Notes: a model not told the origin generated them from the sequence alone. DNA of 64,000 nt from Methanobacteriota archaeon (GCA_016841485.1 JAENZA010000001.1:120255-184254), one strand, 5' to 3'. Shown: positions 9,705 through 20,110, counted from the stretch's first letter. Made by a program: numbers and translations.

Positions 9705-10510
9705 AGGCACCGAGGGACCAGCACTTTCTCATCGACAGGAAAGCAATCGAAAGAATTGCCGAAATGGTCGATGTTGCCGGAAAGCGGGTTCTGGAAATAG
9801 GTCCTGGCGAAGGCCCTCTTACCAAAGCTCTTTTGAACCGTGGCGCGACTGTCATTGCAGTTGAACTAGACAGCGGTCTGGTTGAGAACCTGAAAATCCG
9901 GTTTGCCCGTGAGATCAAAGAGGGAACTCTCATACTGATTCATGGAGATGCCATCAGGTGCGAGATTCCCCCCTTTGAAAAGGTTGTTGCAAACCTCCCC
10001 TATTCAGCCTCATCGAAGATCACCTTTCGCCTCCTTGACATCGGGTTTACTGAGGCGGTGCTGATGTACCAGAAGGAATTCGGCCAACGTATGATCGCCC
10101 CCCCCGGAACACCAGGTGTGGGCAGACTTTCCATTATGGTGCAGACGTACGCAAAAATTAAAACAATGATGCAACTTTCTCCCAAAGCGTTTTCACCACC
10201 GCCGGAGGTCTATTCATGGGTCATGAAAATTACCCCGCGGTCTCCTCCGTACCCGATTGCAGACACGGACCTCTATGCACTGGTTGTTCGCGAACTCTTT
10301 TCCCACCGGAGGAAAACCGTGCGAAAGGGGCTTAAAACATCACGGAGCCTGCTCGGAGGGGAGAGAACCGACCTTATCATTGCCGCTCTCCCGGATGAAG
10401 TTCTCATGAAACGACCGGAAGAACTCTCTCTCAAGGAATTTGCAGATATTGCAAATGCCGGAGTCCTGAAATCAGAAGAGAGTCTTACGGCATCAAAAAA
10501 AGACATTTAA
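9701..10510 (+). CDS. ksgA: 16S rRNA (adenine-N6) dimethyltransferase KsgA/Dim1
   Basis: DQHFLIDRKAIERI...VLEIGPGEGPLT, NLPYSASSKITFRLL. Confidence 0.95.
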   Translation: MKAPRDQHFLIDRKAIERIAEMVDVAGKRVLEIGPGEGPLTKALLNRGATVIAVELDSGLVENLKIRFAREIKEGTLILIHGDAIRCEIPPFEKVVANLPYSASSKITFRLLDIGFTEAVLMYQKEFGQRMIAPPGTPGVGRLSIMVQTYAKIKTMMQLSPKAFSPPPEVYSWVMKITPRSPPYPIADTDLYALVVRELFSHRRKTVRKGLKTSRSLLGGERTDLIIAALPDEVLMKRPEELSLKEFADIANAGVLKSEESLTASKKDI

Positions 10511-12240
10511 TTTTTTTGTATCATTACCCGTGTTCCGTGCACTCCATCGATAAAAACAGACCTCACCGATGTGCCTGATGCGATGGATACCTCATATACC
10601 GGATAGTAAAACCTGTCACAGGTGCGGATTTCAGAAGTAGGTTCGATGACCTTGAGAATTGTCCGGATATCATCGGTGCGTACAGGGCACTCTTCAACGG
10701 TCACCTCCTCAAGGACAACGGGGGACGAGGGCAGAGTGCGCACGGAAGTACCAAGTTTGGGGGTGCCGTGACTGACCAGCGGGACATAGACAGGAACTCC
10801 TCCCGCATAGTCGGCTGCGGTAATTAATTTCCTTGCAAGCAGTTCATCAATCGCTCGTTCGACATCCCCGGGGCCAATTCGTGCTGCCGCCTCAATCTCT
10901 GTGGCGGTTTCCCCTGACATGGAAAATGCTGAGAGAACACGTATCGCTTCTTCCGAAAGCCCGATATAGTCAGAAAAACATGGTCTGAGCCGTAGCCCGC
11001 CCTCGGGTTCAGCACAGTGGCCGTGGATGCCGTCGATAAAAAATGCGGTTTCCTGGGTATTCTTCTTGATGATACCAGCGATATACCTGACATTCACATG
11101 ATAGAGGGGCCAGTACAACAGATCCACCGATGCAAGACGCTCATTTTCGCCAAAAATGAGCATCTTTTTCTTCAGCCTTCCCCCTGCAATATTCAGCGCC
11201 TCATCACGGGTAATATGCACCTGCATCCCCTTCAGAGCCAGAGGGGACGGACTGCGTCTCTTTCGTACCTTTGCACGTGCCGGTTTTGAGGCCTTGGGCG
11301 GTGGTGTATTGCCTGTTGGTTCACCGGATGGTGGCGCTCCCTCGGCAGAAGAAATTTTCCCTGAAAGCTTCGCCGGCTCGAAAGCCTCCTTTCCGGATTC
11401 TTCCGGAGACGCTATTGGAATTTCAGGTTCTTCTTCCTCAGACGGACCCGCTGATAACGGACTGGGATCACGATAGGAGAGGAGGGGGGTGAGCCCCCTG
11501 TGCTTAGTTTCCCGTTTTGCAAACCGCATCTTGGTCTTTTCACGGGTCAGACCGCCCATCACAAAGAAATCACCGGGATTTAAAGTGGAGAGTTCTTCAA
11601 CCTCCCTCTTAGAGCCGAAGAAGAGATCCACCGCCTTGAGATCGTTTTCTATGGAGAGCTTTCCTATGATCTGGTTATTGCACTGTGACAGCACATTTTT
11701 TGTCACGATGGCAGGCCTCTGGGTCGCAACAAGCATACCAAGTCCCCGCTTTCTGCCCCTTCGTGAAATTTCCTCGATTTTCTTGATGGAATCCTTACTC
11801 TGAGGAATGAACTTGTCAGCTTCCTCAACAACCAATAGATACGGCTGTCGTTCCTCTGTTGCAATGTCATAGAGAATATGGGCAAGACGCGCGACCTTGT
11901 CTGTCATTGCCACTTCAGAAACATCGTAAATGACCGGAACACCGGAATGCATCGATTCAATAAGTATCTCCTTCAGGTTTACCTTTTCAATGTCATAGTC
12001 ACATTCTTCATCGGCTCCAATCCAGATCAGGTCAAACTTGTCCTTCAGGGAGAAGTATTCCCCTTCCGTATCGATGAGGCAGAATCCAATCCTGTACCGG
12101 CAGAGCTGTTCACACACAACCGCGATGCTCCAGCTTTTCCCGGCACCAGACTGGGCGATAATGCAGGTCCTCCCCGTAACTAGTTCCTGAGCATCAATGG
12201 CAAAATCCCTGCCTGCTGCTTTTCCTATGACAATCTCCAT
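10507..12240 (-). CDS. HerA-like/DUF87 ATPase with Pro-rich linker and duplicated C-terminal module
   Basis: Walker A IAQSGAGKSWSIAV, Walker B LLVVEEADKF, RRGRKRGLGMLVATQRPA; ATG at 12240 (MEIVIGKAAGRDFAI) preferred over upstream starts. Confidence 0.85.
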   Translation of the reverse strand: MEIVIGKAAGRDFAIDAQELVTGRTCIIAQSGAGKSWSIAVVCEQLCRYRIGFCLIDTEGEYFSLKDKFDLIWIGADEECDYDIEKVNLKEILIESMHSGVPVIYDVSEVAMTDKVARLAHILYDIATEERQPYLLVVEEADKFIPQSKDSIKKIEEISRRGRKRGLGMLVATQRPAIVTKNVLSQCNNQIIGKLSIENDLKAVDLFFGSKREVEELSTLNPGDFFVMGGLTREKTKMRFAKRETKHRGLTPLLSYRDPSPLSAGPSEEEEPEIPIASPEESGKEAFEPAKLSGKISSAEGAPPSGEPTGNTPPPKASKPARAKVRKRRSPSPLALKGMQVHITRDEALNIAGGRLKKKMLIFGENERLASVDLLYWPLYHVNVRYIAGIIKKNTQETAFFIDGIHGHCAEPEGGLRLRPCFSDYIGLSEEAIRVLSAFSMSGETATEIEAAARIGPGDVERAIDELLARKLITAADYAGGVPVYVPLVSHGTPKLGTSVRTLPSSPVVLEEVTVEECPVRTDDIRTILKVIEPTSEIRTCDRFYYPVYEVSIASGTSVRSVFIDGVHGTRVMIQKN

Positions 12241-12316
12241 AAGTCCGTATTTACAATGTAGCATGTACATGGCTTTAAAGGGTAATGCCGCAGGCCGATA
12301 CTGAGAAGGAACATAC

Positions 12317-12943
12317 ATGGAGCCGAAATTCAATAACCGAAAGAATGCGACTGAAGCCATCCCGGCACCATGGCATCCGCAGGTCTATCAGCCCGAAGCA
12401 GACACAATGCTCCTTCTGGAGGCAGCCATGCATGAGGTGCAGCCCGGAGAGACAGTGCTGGAAATTGGAACCGGCAGTGGCTATATTGCGCGGCACGTCT
12501 CGGCGATTACCCGCTGCTATGCAACCGACATCAATCCGCATGCCTGCAGAACCGCACGAACGCAGGGTGTGGAGGTTATCAGGACGGATCTCGCATCGGG
12601 CATCTGCCGCAGGTTTGATGTAGTCCTCTTTAACCCGCCCTATCTTCCGACATCTGAAGGTGAACGTATGGATGACTGGCTGGAATACGCCCTTGACGGC
12701 GGAGAAGATGGCCGTGATGCCATACGAAGATTTGCAGGGATTCTGTCCGGCATTATCGCCCCCTTTGGCAGAGCTCTGCTCCTCATATCTGAATGTACCG
12801 GCATCGACGAGGTGAGGGATATATTCGGCAGGCAGGGATTTCTCACCTTCATTGTTGCACAGACCATCACCGAAGGCGAACGTCTCGTCGTCCTTCGCAT
12901 CATGCATGACCTCTGTCGTATGAGTGCGGGGATGAGGGCATAA
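12317..12943 (+). CDS. HemK-related (HemK2/Mtq2-like) N5-glutamine/class I methyltransferase
   Basis: VLEIGTGSGYIA and NPPYLPT motifs; usual neighbour of ksgA in archaea. Confidence 0.85.
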   Translation: MEPKFNNRKNATEAIPAPWHPQVYQPEADTMLLLEAAMHEVQPGETVLEIGTGSGYIARHVSAITRCYATDINPHACRTARTQGVEVIRTDLASGICRRFDVVLFNPPYLPTSEGERMDDWLEYALDGGEDGRDAIRRFAGILSGIIAPFGRALLLISECTGIDEVRDIFGRQGFLTFIVAQTITEGERLVVLRIMHDLCRMSAGMRA

Positions 12944-12986
12944 TATCAATCCGCCGGAACATCTCTCCCGGGACGACGGGAATTAT

Positions 12987-14789
12987 TCAGGACCGGTGGA
13001 ACAACCGGTCAAGTTGTTGTATGGTATACGAGAGGATGACAGGTCGTCCGTGGGGACAGGTGTATGGCTCACTGGTTCGCGAGAGCTGATCCAGCAGACG
13101 CTCCATCTGTTCATTACTCAGCGTTGTGCCTGCCTTTATGGCACCCCGGCAAGCTACCATACAGGTAATCTGTTCACTTCTTTCATCAGAAGATAGCGAT
13201 TTTTCGGCAATGAGATCCCCTGCAATGTCACTGATGATCTCCGCGCCGAGACGTTTGCCAAGTACCATTGGTACAGACCGGACGGCAATGGTATCACCGC
13301 CAAACTCTTCGACAACAAAGCCCTGGTCCTCAAGGACACGGGAGGCCTCCTTCAGTGCGGCATGTTCTGCCGGTCTCAGGGAGACCACCAGCGGAACCAG
13401 CAAATCCTGGCGCTGGAGACGACCGGTTCTCCCTTCGCAGAGCTGATCATATAAAATACGCTCATGCGCCGCATGCTGATCGATGAGGAACAGTTCGTCA
13501 TCGGCAGCCGAGCCAGCGAGAATGTACCGCTCACACACCTGCCCTATTACCTTCAGGGAGGGGAGGAGACCTTTGGTTTCACCCTGATCACCGGTCTCTG
13601 TCAGTCGTAATTGTTTATCGGTCGTGGAGAATTTCAGGTGGACACTGCCTCCCCCCTTCACCCCCGAAGACGCCCCGGAATATTCCTTACCTCCCTCTTC
13701 ACGCACCCCTGTCTCGGCAGGACGCACCAATGGGCGATCACCATCACCACGGCGAACCTTCTGCTCCCTTTTGCGGAGGATATCGGTTGAATGAAGGATC
13801 TCAGAGACTGCCCGTGTTATCTCCTCCACTATCTCACGTTCCCGGGACAGCCGCACTTCACGTTTGGTTGGATGCACATTTACATCGACAAGCCCCGTGT
13901 CGATGGTCAGATTGAGAAAAACCGAGGGGTAGGATCCCTTTGCCACAAGGGTGCCATAGCCCGCCCGTACCGCCCGCCCGATGTTTTTTGAAAGGACCGG
14001 CCGGTGATTGACTGAGATGAAGGTGTCTGCCTTGTTTGTCCGGCAGTCCGAGGGGTGACTGATATACCCGTCAATACGCATAAAAGGCGAACCAGAGGAG
14101 ATGCCAATGAGTGTATTTGTCCGGTCATACCCGAACAGAAACCCGACGGTATCACTCAACCTCTCAGTTGACTGCGTCCGTATTCGTTCCTGACCATTAT
14201 GAGAGAGCAGAAACCCAACGTGCGGATGAGCCAGTGCCTCGGCCTCGACGACCAGGTAGACCTGAAGCAGTTCGGTCTGCCGTGATCGGAGGAATTTGCG
14301 CCGTGCCGGGGTGTTATAAAAAAGATCCTCAATGGTAACCGAAGTGCCGGCAGGAGCGGCAACCTCTCCAAAGTTGGTCACCTCACCACCGCTTACTGAG
14401 ATGGTTGTACCCGTATCCGCATATGGTGTCCGGGTAATCATGATCACTCTGGCGATGGAGGAAATACTGGCCAGTGCCTCTCCCCTGAATCCCATAGAAA
14501 GAACAGAATGCAGATCCTCGGCACGCCTGACCTTTGAGGTTGCATGCCGGAGAAATGCTTTTTCAACATCCTCAGCAGGGATGCCGCAGCCATCATCGAC
14601 AATTTTTATCCTGATGATCCCCTTCGTATCTGAAGCCAGGTCAATACTGATAGTCGATGCACCAGCATCAAGGGAATTTTCTATCAGTTCTTTGACAACC
14701 GATGCAGGCCGTTCAACTACCTCTCCTGCCGCAATCTGATTGATGGTATCGTCATCAAGGAGCGTAATACGTGTTCCATGTTCCTGCAT
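12987..14789 (-). CDS. mutL: DNA mismatch repair protein MutL
   Basis: IAAGEVVERPASVVKELIENSLDAGA, GFRGEALASI, FYNTPARRKFL, DQHAAHERI, CPHGRP. Confidence 0.97.
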   Translation of the reverse strand: MQEHGTRITLLDDDTINQIAAGEVVERPASVVKELIENSLDAGASTISIDLASDTKGIIRIKIVDDGCGIPAEDVEKAFLRHATSKVRRAEDLHSVLSMGFRGEALASISSIARVIMITRTPYADTGTTISVSGGEVTNFGEVAAPAGTSVTIEDLFYNTPARRKFLRSRQTELLQVYLVVEAEALAHPHVGFLLSHNGQERIRTQSTERLSDTVGFLFGYDRTNTLIGISSGSPFMRIDGYISHPSDCRTNKADTFISVNHRPVLSKNIGRAVRAGYGTLVAKGSYPSVFLNLTIDTGLVDVNVHPTKREVRLSREREIVEEITRAVSEILHSTDILRKREQKVRRGDGDRPLVRPAETGVREEGGKEYSGASSGVKGGGSVHLKFSTTDKQLRLTETGDQGETKGLLPSLKVIGQVCERYILAGSAADDELFLIDQHAAHERILYDQLCEGRTGRLQRQDLLVPLVVSLRPAEHAALKEASRVLEDQGFVVEEFGGDTIAVRSVPMVLGKRLGAEIISDIAGDLIAEKSLSSDERSEQITCMVACRGAIKAGTTLSNEQMERLLDQLSRTSEPYTCPHGRPVILSYTIQQLDRLFHRS

Positions 14790-14801
14790 ACACCGGCACC
14801 T

Positions 14802-17420
14802 CTACTGTGCTTTCTTCTGAAGTTCGTATAGCTTTGCAAGGGCTTCGCGGGGAGTCATCGAATCGGGATCCAGATTTCGAAGCTCAATGAGCACCGGATC
14901 CGTGGTTTCTTTCACTCCTCCGGGTGCATCGATGAGAAGTACTTGGGTATACCGGGGAGTTTTTCCTTTTTGCGGCGTCAGAACACGCGTCCGTTCTGTG
15001 GAAAGAATATCCTCGGCACGTGACGAAACCTGTTTCGGGACGCCGGCAAGCCGTGCGACATGGATACCATAACTGCGGTCGGTGGCACCCGGAATGAGTT
15101 TGCGAAGAAAAATTACATCACTCCCGGTCTCCCTCACTGCAAAATGACAGTTTTTCGCCCTCCTGAGATCACTTTCCACTTCGACGATCTCGTGAAAATG
15201 GGTGGCAAAAAGGGTTCGCGGACCGGATTTTCCCCTCCCATGCAGGTACTCGAGTACAGAGCGTGCGATGGCATATCCGTCCAGGGTTGAAGTCCCCCGC
15301 CCAATTTCATCAAGAATGACGAGGCTTCTGTCCGTCACATTGTTGAGGATGTTTGCCAGTTCGAGCATCTCCACCATGAAGGTCGACTGTCCACTGGCAA
15401 GATCATCAAAGGCACCGACCCGGGTGAATATGCGATCCGTAATGCCGATGACGGCGTGATCTGCTGGGACGAAACTTCCCATCTGGGCCATGATACAGAT
15501 AAGTGCCACTTCACGCATGTAGGTGGACTTTCCTGCCATATTGGCACCGGTGATGATGAGAATCTGTGTTCCGGCGGCATCAAGCTCGGCGTCGTTGGGT
15601 ACGAAACCTGTCGCAAGGCTCCGCTCAACGACCGGATGACGTCCATCCGAAACGAGAAGGCGGCCCGAATCCTCTATGACCGGTCGGATGTAGCCGTACA
15701 GGGCGGAGACTTCGGCAAGAGAGGCAAAAACATCGATCCTGCCGATGTTTCGTGCCGTCTCCTGAAGGGAGGATACGTGGTTCTTCAGCATTCCAATGAT
15801 CTCGCCGAAGATCTCCGTCTCCATCGCGGTGAGCCGTTCCTCTGCATTTGATATCTTCGCCTCCATCTCCTGCAGGACGGGAAGGGTGTACCGCTCACCA
15901 TTGACCATGGTTTGTTTTCTCACATACTCAGGGGGTACGAGTTGCAGGTTCGCCTTCGTTACTTCGATATAATACCCAAAGACTTTGTTATAAGCAATTT
16001 TTAGCGATTTTATACCGGTTCTTTCCCGTTCCTCCTGCTGGAAAGAAGCGATCCAGTCTTTACCACAGTGGGCGATGTCACGAAGCTCATCGAGGCGTGG
16101 ATCATAACCGTCACGGATCACCCCTCCGGTTTTTACGAGGACAGGAGGCTCGTCTGTCAGAGCGGATTCTATGAGCGAGATAATCGTGTCATGGGTGCTC
16201 ATGCCCTCGATGCATGATGCAATGGCACCAGGAAGGACTGCTTCATTTCGTGGAATAACTGCTCCCCGAATCCCGGGAATACGCACCAGCGAATCACGCA
16301 GCGTAACCAGATCACGCGGCCCAGCATTCCCGTATGATATGCGTCCTGCAATCCGTTCTATATCGGAAAATCGATGCAGACTCTCCCTCAGAGATGTCCG
16401 TTGCATCGGTTCATTGAAAAGGTATTCAACCGCATCGAGCCTCTCCTCAATACTGACTCTGTCAATGAGGGGGGCGATAATATCTGATCGTATCTGTCGC
16501 CCTCCCATCGCCGTTCTTGTGCGATCAAGAACTGAGAGCAGTGTTGAATCACTCCCATCCCTAATTCCCCTCACCAGTTCAAGATTTCGGAGAGTGATCG
16601 AATCCAGCACCATAGTCGTTGACGGAACCATGGCAGATAGTGTAAGAATGTGGGAAAGATCGGATTTTTGCGTTTCCTTCGCATACGCGAGGCAGCCCCC
16701 GGCAGCACAAACGCCTTCCTCCATCCCACTGCATCCAAACCCTTCCAGCGAGGCCACTGAAAAATGACGGCATAACAGCTGAAACGCCTTATCATAGCTG
16801 AAATGATACGGGTCGTAGGGGGTGACCAAAACCCCGCGTTCCTTCAGCACTCGTGCTATCCATCCGGGAGATTCCTCCGGGACGACGCATTCGGATGGCA
16901 TATGCCTGTCAATTGCTGATGCGAGTTCTGCACCATCCTCGCCACCACAGGAAGTGATGAAAAATTCACCTGTCGTAATATCAAGGAAAGCGAGGCCCAG
17001 CCGTTTCCCTTTATTTAACAGGGTAAGGCCCATCAGGTAGCTCTGCCCCGCAGTATAGACCATCGCCGAATCAATGACCGTCCCTGGAGTGATGACGCGG
17101 ACAACATCGCGCTTTACCACCCCTTTTGCCTTTTTCGGGTCCTCTACCTGATCACAGACCGCAACGCGGTATCCCTTCTTCACCAGACGTGATATATAGG
17201 ATTCACCGGCGTGGATGGGGACTCCGGCAAGGGGCATTCTCTCCCCATCCATAGTCCTTCCGCGTGAGGTCAGGGTGATGTCAAGTTCACGCGAGACAAG
17301 TTCCGCATCTTCTCCGAATGTTTCATAAAAATCACCCATCTGGAAAAAAAGGACACATCCGGGGTATTGCGCCTTCATGTCGTAAAACTGCCGCATCGCA
17401 GGAGTTGGTCCCTTACTCAT
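14802..17420 (-). CDS. mutS: DNA mismatch repair protein MutS
   Basis: TPAMRQFYDMKAQYPGCVLFFQMGDFYETF; ITGANMAGKSTYMRE; DEIGRGTSTLDGYAIA. Confidence 0.98.
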   Translation of the reverse strand: MSKGPTPAMRQFYDMKAQYPGCVLFFQMGDFYETFGEDAELVSRELDITLTSRGRTMDGERMPLAGVPIHAGESYISRLVKKGYRVAVCDQVEDPKKAKGVVKRDVVRVITPGTVIDSAMVYTAGQSYLMGLTLLNKGKRLGLAFLDITTGEFFITSCGGEDGAELASAIDRHMPSECVVPEESPGWIARVLKERGVLVTPYDPYHFSYDKAFQLLCRHFSVASLEGFGCSGMEEGVCAAGGCLAYAKETQKSDLSHILTLSAMVPSTTMVLDSITLRNLELVRGIRDGSDSTLLSVLDRTRTAMGGRQIRSDIIAPLIDRVSIEERLDAVEYLFNEPMQRTSLRESLHRFSDIERIAGRISYGNAGPRDLVTLRDSLVRIPGIRGAVIPRNEAVLPGAIASCIEGMSTHDTIISLIESALTDEPPVLVKTGGVIRDGYDPRLDELRDIAHCGKDWIASFQQEERERTGIKSLKIAYNKVFGYYIEVTKANLQLVPPEYVRKQTMVNGERYTLPVLQEMEAKISNAEERLTAMETEIFGEIIGMLKNHVSSLQETARNIGRIDVFASLAEVSALYGYIRPVIEDSGRLLVSDGRHPVVERSLATGFVPNDAELDAAGTQILIITGANMAGKSTYMREVALICIMAQMGSFVPADHAVIGITDRIFTRVGAFDDLASGQSTFMVEMLELANILNNVTDRSLVILDEIGRGTSTLDGYAIARSVLEYLHGRGKSGPRTLFATHFHEIVEVESDLRRAKNCHFAVRETGSDVIFLRKLIPGATDRSYGIHVARLAGVPKQVSSRAEDILSTERTRVLTPQKGKTPRYTQVLLIDAPGGVKETTDPVLIELRNLDPDSMTPREALAKLYELQKKAQ

Positions 17421-17591
17421 CTCGCGTCATTGTTATGTTCGGTGCGTGAAGTTATGAGTGTTGTTGAATGTACCGCCTATTCCCATTACGGACCGGGAAG
17501 ATGTCTGCGTGATAGTATTCAATCAACTCTTCATGGCGGGGGTAATCCCGGTATACAATAGTTTCACTTTTTACCTTTTACGGCAATTATT

Positions 17592-17612
17592 ACTCACAAA
17601 TATGAGTGTGAG
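17592..17612. promoter_or_regulatory. Interleaved inverted repeats upstream of the polyamine operon (possible operator)
   Basis: ACTCA-CAAATA-TGAGT overlapping CTCACA-AATATGAG-TGTGAG about 85 bp before the ATG at 17698. Confidence 0.3.
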
Positions 17613-17697
17613 CCATTGTCGATCACGGGTCTGACGTTTCACCGGCCCACACAGTCTCACAACAATACCAACGCAAACAACTGAAAAGGAGAGTGCC

Positions 17698-18912
17698 ATG
17701 AGCAATGTGCTTATCATAGGTGCCGGGGGTGTGGGCAATGTCGTTGTACATAAATGTGCCCAGGACCCGGAAACATTCGGAGAAATTACGCTTGCAAGTA
17801 AAACAAAAACAAAATGCGATGCCATCGCAGCTTCGGTTAAGTCACGTACGGGCATTGATATCTCAACAGCGCAGGTTGATGCCAACAATCCCTCGGAAGT
17901 CGCTTTACTTATTCGTGAAACAGAAGCTGACATCGTTATCAATGTCGCCCTTCCATATCAGGATCTTTCCATTATGGATGCCTGTCTTGCAACCGGAACT
18001 GCCTACCTCGATACCGCCAACTATGAGCCTCCGGAGGAGGCAAAATTTGAATATAGCTGGCAGTGGGCATACCGGGAAGAGTTTGAAAAGGAGGGTATCA
18101 CCGCAATACTCGGGTGCGGATTCGATCCGGGAATTACCAATGCCTATTGTGCGTATGCGCGCGACATGCTCTTCGACAGGATTCATACCATTGATATAGT
18201 CGACTGCAATGACGGAGATCACGGGCTGCCGTTTGCCACGAATTTCAATCCGGAGATCAATATCAGGGAGGTCACCAGCAATGGAAGGTATTGGCAAAAT
18301 GGTCACTGGATTGAGACCCGGCCAATGGAAATTGCACGGTCGATCGATTTTCCCGAAGTGGGCGTGCGTACAGCATACCTGCTCTATCACGAAGAGGAAG
18401 AATCCCTTGTCAACAACATCCCAGGTCTTGAACGTATCCGTTTCTGGATGACATTCAGCGACGAATATCTTACGCATCTGCGAGTCCTGCAGAACGTCGG
18501 AATGACCAGCATCGAACCGGTGATGGTTGAAGGCCATGAGATCGTTCCTCTGCGGTTCCTGAAGGCGGTCCTTCCCGATCCCGGATCCCTCTCTGAAGGA
18601 TACAAAGGAAGGACTTCGATTGGCTGCATCTTTGAAGGGGAATCAGAAGGTTCGATCAGACGCAGGATGATCTATAATATCTGTGACCATGCGCATGCCC
18701 ATGCAGAAGTCGGCGCACAGGCCGTCTCCTATACCACCGGGGTTCCTGCGGCCACCGGCGCAGCCATGTTCCTGAAAGGGATCTGGAAGCGTCCCGGCGT
18801 ATGGAATGTTGAGGAATTCGATCCATGCCCATTCCTGGAGGAGGTGGCACAGCGCGGACTGCCGTGGCATCTGATAGATGTCGATGCAACATGCAGGGGG
18901 GTATGTCCGTGA
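17698..18912 (+). CDS. Saccharopine dehydrogenase-like protein; probable carboxynorspermidine/carboxyspermidine dehydrogenase
   Basis: VLIIGAGGVGNVVVHKCAQDPETFGEITLASKT; NYEPPEEAKFEYSWQWAY; directly followed by nspC-like gene. Confidence 0.88.
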   Translation: MSNVLIIGAGGVGNVVVHKCAQDPETFGEITLASKTKTKCDAIAASVKSRTGIDISTAQVDANNPSEVALLIRETEADIVINVALPYQDLSIMDACLATGTAYLDTANYEPPEEAKFEYSWQWAYREEFEKEGITAILGCGFDPGITNAYCAYARDMLFDRIHTIDIVDCNDGDHGLPFATNFNPEINIREVTSNGRYWQNGHWIETRPMEIARSIDFPEVGVRTAYLLYHEEEESLVNNIPGLERIRFWMTFSDEYLTHLRVLQNVGMTSIEPVMVEGHEIVPLRFLKAVLPDPGSLSEGYKGRTSIGCIFEGESEGSIRRRMIYNICDHAHAHAEVGAQAVSYTTGVPAATGAAMFLKGIWKRPGVWNVEEFDPCPFLEEVAQRGLPWHLIDVDATCRGVCP

Positions 18913-20081
18913 GAGGGAGATGGCATAAGACCGAGCCGGCACGACTCCCTGACTTTTCCCAGGTAGAGACTCCGTGCTATCTTATCGATTGTGAGGCACT
19001 CAGGAGAAATGCCGAGATTATCGAGATGATCTCACAAGAAAGCGGCGCACAGATTCTTCTTGCCCTGAAAGCCTTTGCGGCATGGAAGGTATTCCCTGAG
19101 ATCGAGGAACAGTATGCGGGCACGTGCTGCGCCTCACTGAATGAAGCCCGTCTCGGATATGAGACTTTTAAAGGAGAAGTACATGCATTCTCCCCTGCTT
19201 TCAAAGAAAGTGAATTGGAGGGCTATCTGAACTACTGTTCCCACCTGTCATTTAATTCCCTTTCACAATGGGAACGATTCCGCGACATGATCCTTTCCTC
19301 AGGACATGACGTTTCGTGCGGCATCAGGGTAAATCCAGAGCACAGCGAGGTAACAACGGAAATATATAATCCATGCAAACCCGGGTCACGATTCGGCGTC
19401 CTCTCAAAGGACATGGAAGGGGCGGACCTGACCGGTCTCGAAGGGCTCCATTTTCATAGCCTTTGCGAAAGCGGGGCCGATGCCCTTGAACGGACTCTTG
19501 ATGCTTTCACCGCCCGCTTTGGCCGATGGATTGGAGAGATGGAATGGGTGAACTTCGGTGGCGGCCACCACCTCACGCGCGAGGATTATGACACGGATCT
19601 TCTTATCAGTCTTATACAGGATTTCAGGGACGAGTGGGGAGTCGATGTCTATCTCGAACCGGGTGAAGCCTGTGCACTGAATGCCGGATGGATGGTCTCG
19701 GAAGTCATAGATATCCTCGAGAATCAGGGCATGGTAGCGATCATAGATGCGTCGGCAGTCGCACACATGCCGGATATTCTCGAGATGCCTTATCGTCCTG
19801 AGATCATCGGAGCCGGTGTGCCAGGAGAGAAACCGTACACCTACCGTTTGGGCGGCCCCACCTGCCTTTCCGGAGATGATATCGGCGAATATTCGTTTGA
19901 TGCCCCCCTGGAAGCGGGAGACCGGATTGTTTTTACCGATATGGCCCACTATACGATGGTTAAAAATACCATCTTCAATGGAGTACCTCTGCCATCCATC
20001 GCGACATGGAACTGTTCAGAGGGCGAGCTCATTACCCTGCGCAGATTCGGGTATGAGGACTTCAGAACCCGATTGAGCTAA
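18903..20081 (+). CDS. nspC: Carboxynorspermidine/carboxyspermidine decarboxylase
   Basis: ETPCYLIDCEALRRNAEII...LALKAFAAWKVFP; WVNFGGGHHLTREDYD; EPGEACALNAGWMVSEV (PLP fold III decarboxylase). Confidence 0.9.
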   Translation: MSVRGRWHKTEPARLPDFSQVETPCYLIDCEALRRNAEIIEMISQESGAQILLALKAFAAWKVFPEIEEQYAGTCCASLNEARLGYETFKGEVHAFSPAFKESELEGYLNYCSHLSFNSLSQWERFRDMILSSGHDVSCGIRVNPEHSEVTTEIYNPCKPGSRFGVLSKDMEGADLTGLEGLHFHSLCESGADALERTLDAFTARFGRWIGEMEWVNFGGGHHLTREDYDTDLLISLIQDFRDEWGVDVYLEPGEACALNAGWMVSEVIDILENQGMVAIIDASAVAHMPDILEMPYRPEIIGAGVPGEKPYTYRLGGPTCLSGDDIGEYSFDAPLEAGDRIVFTDMAHYTMVKNTIFNGVPLPSIATWNCSEGELITLRRFGYEDFRTRLS

Positions 20082-20102
20082 TAAAAGTTCACCTCACCAT
20101 TC

Positions 20103-20110
20103 TTTTTTTT
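20103..20110 (+). terminator. T8 tract, probable archaeal intrinsic terminator of the polyamine operon
   Basis: TTTTTTTT 22 bp after the nspC stop. Confidence 0.5.
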
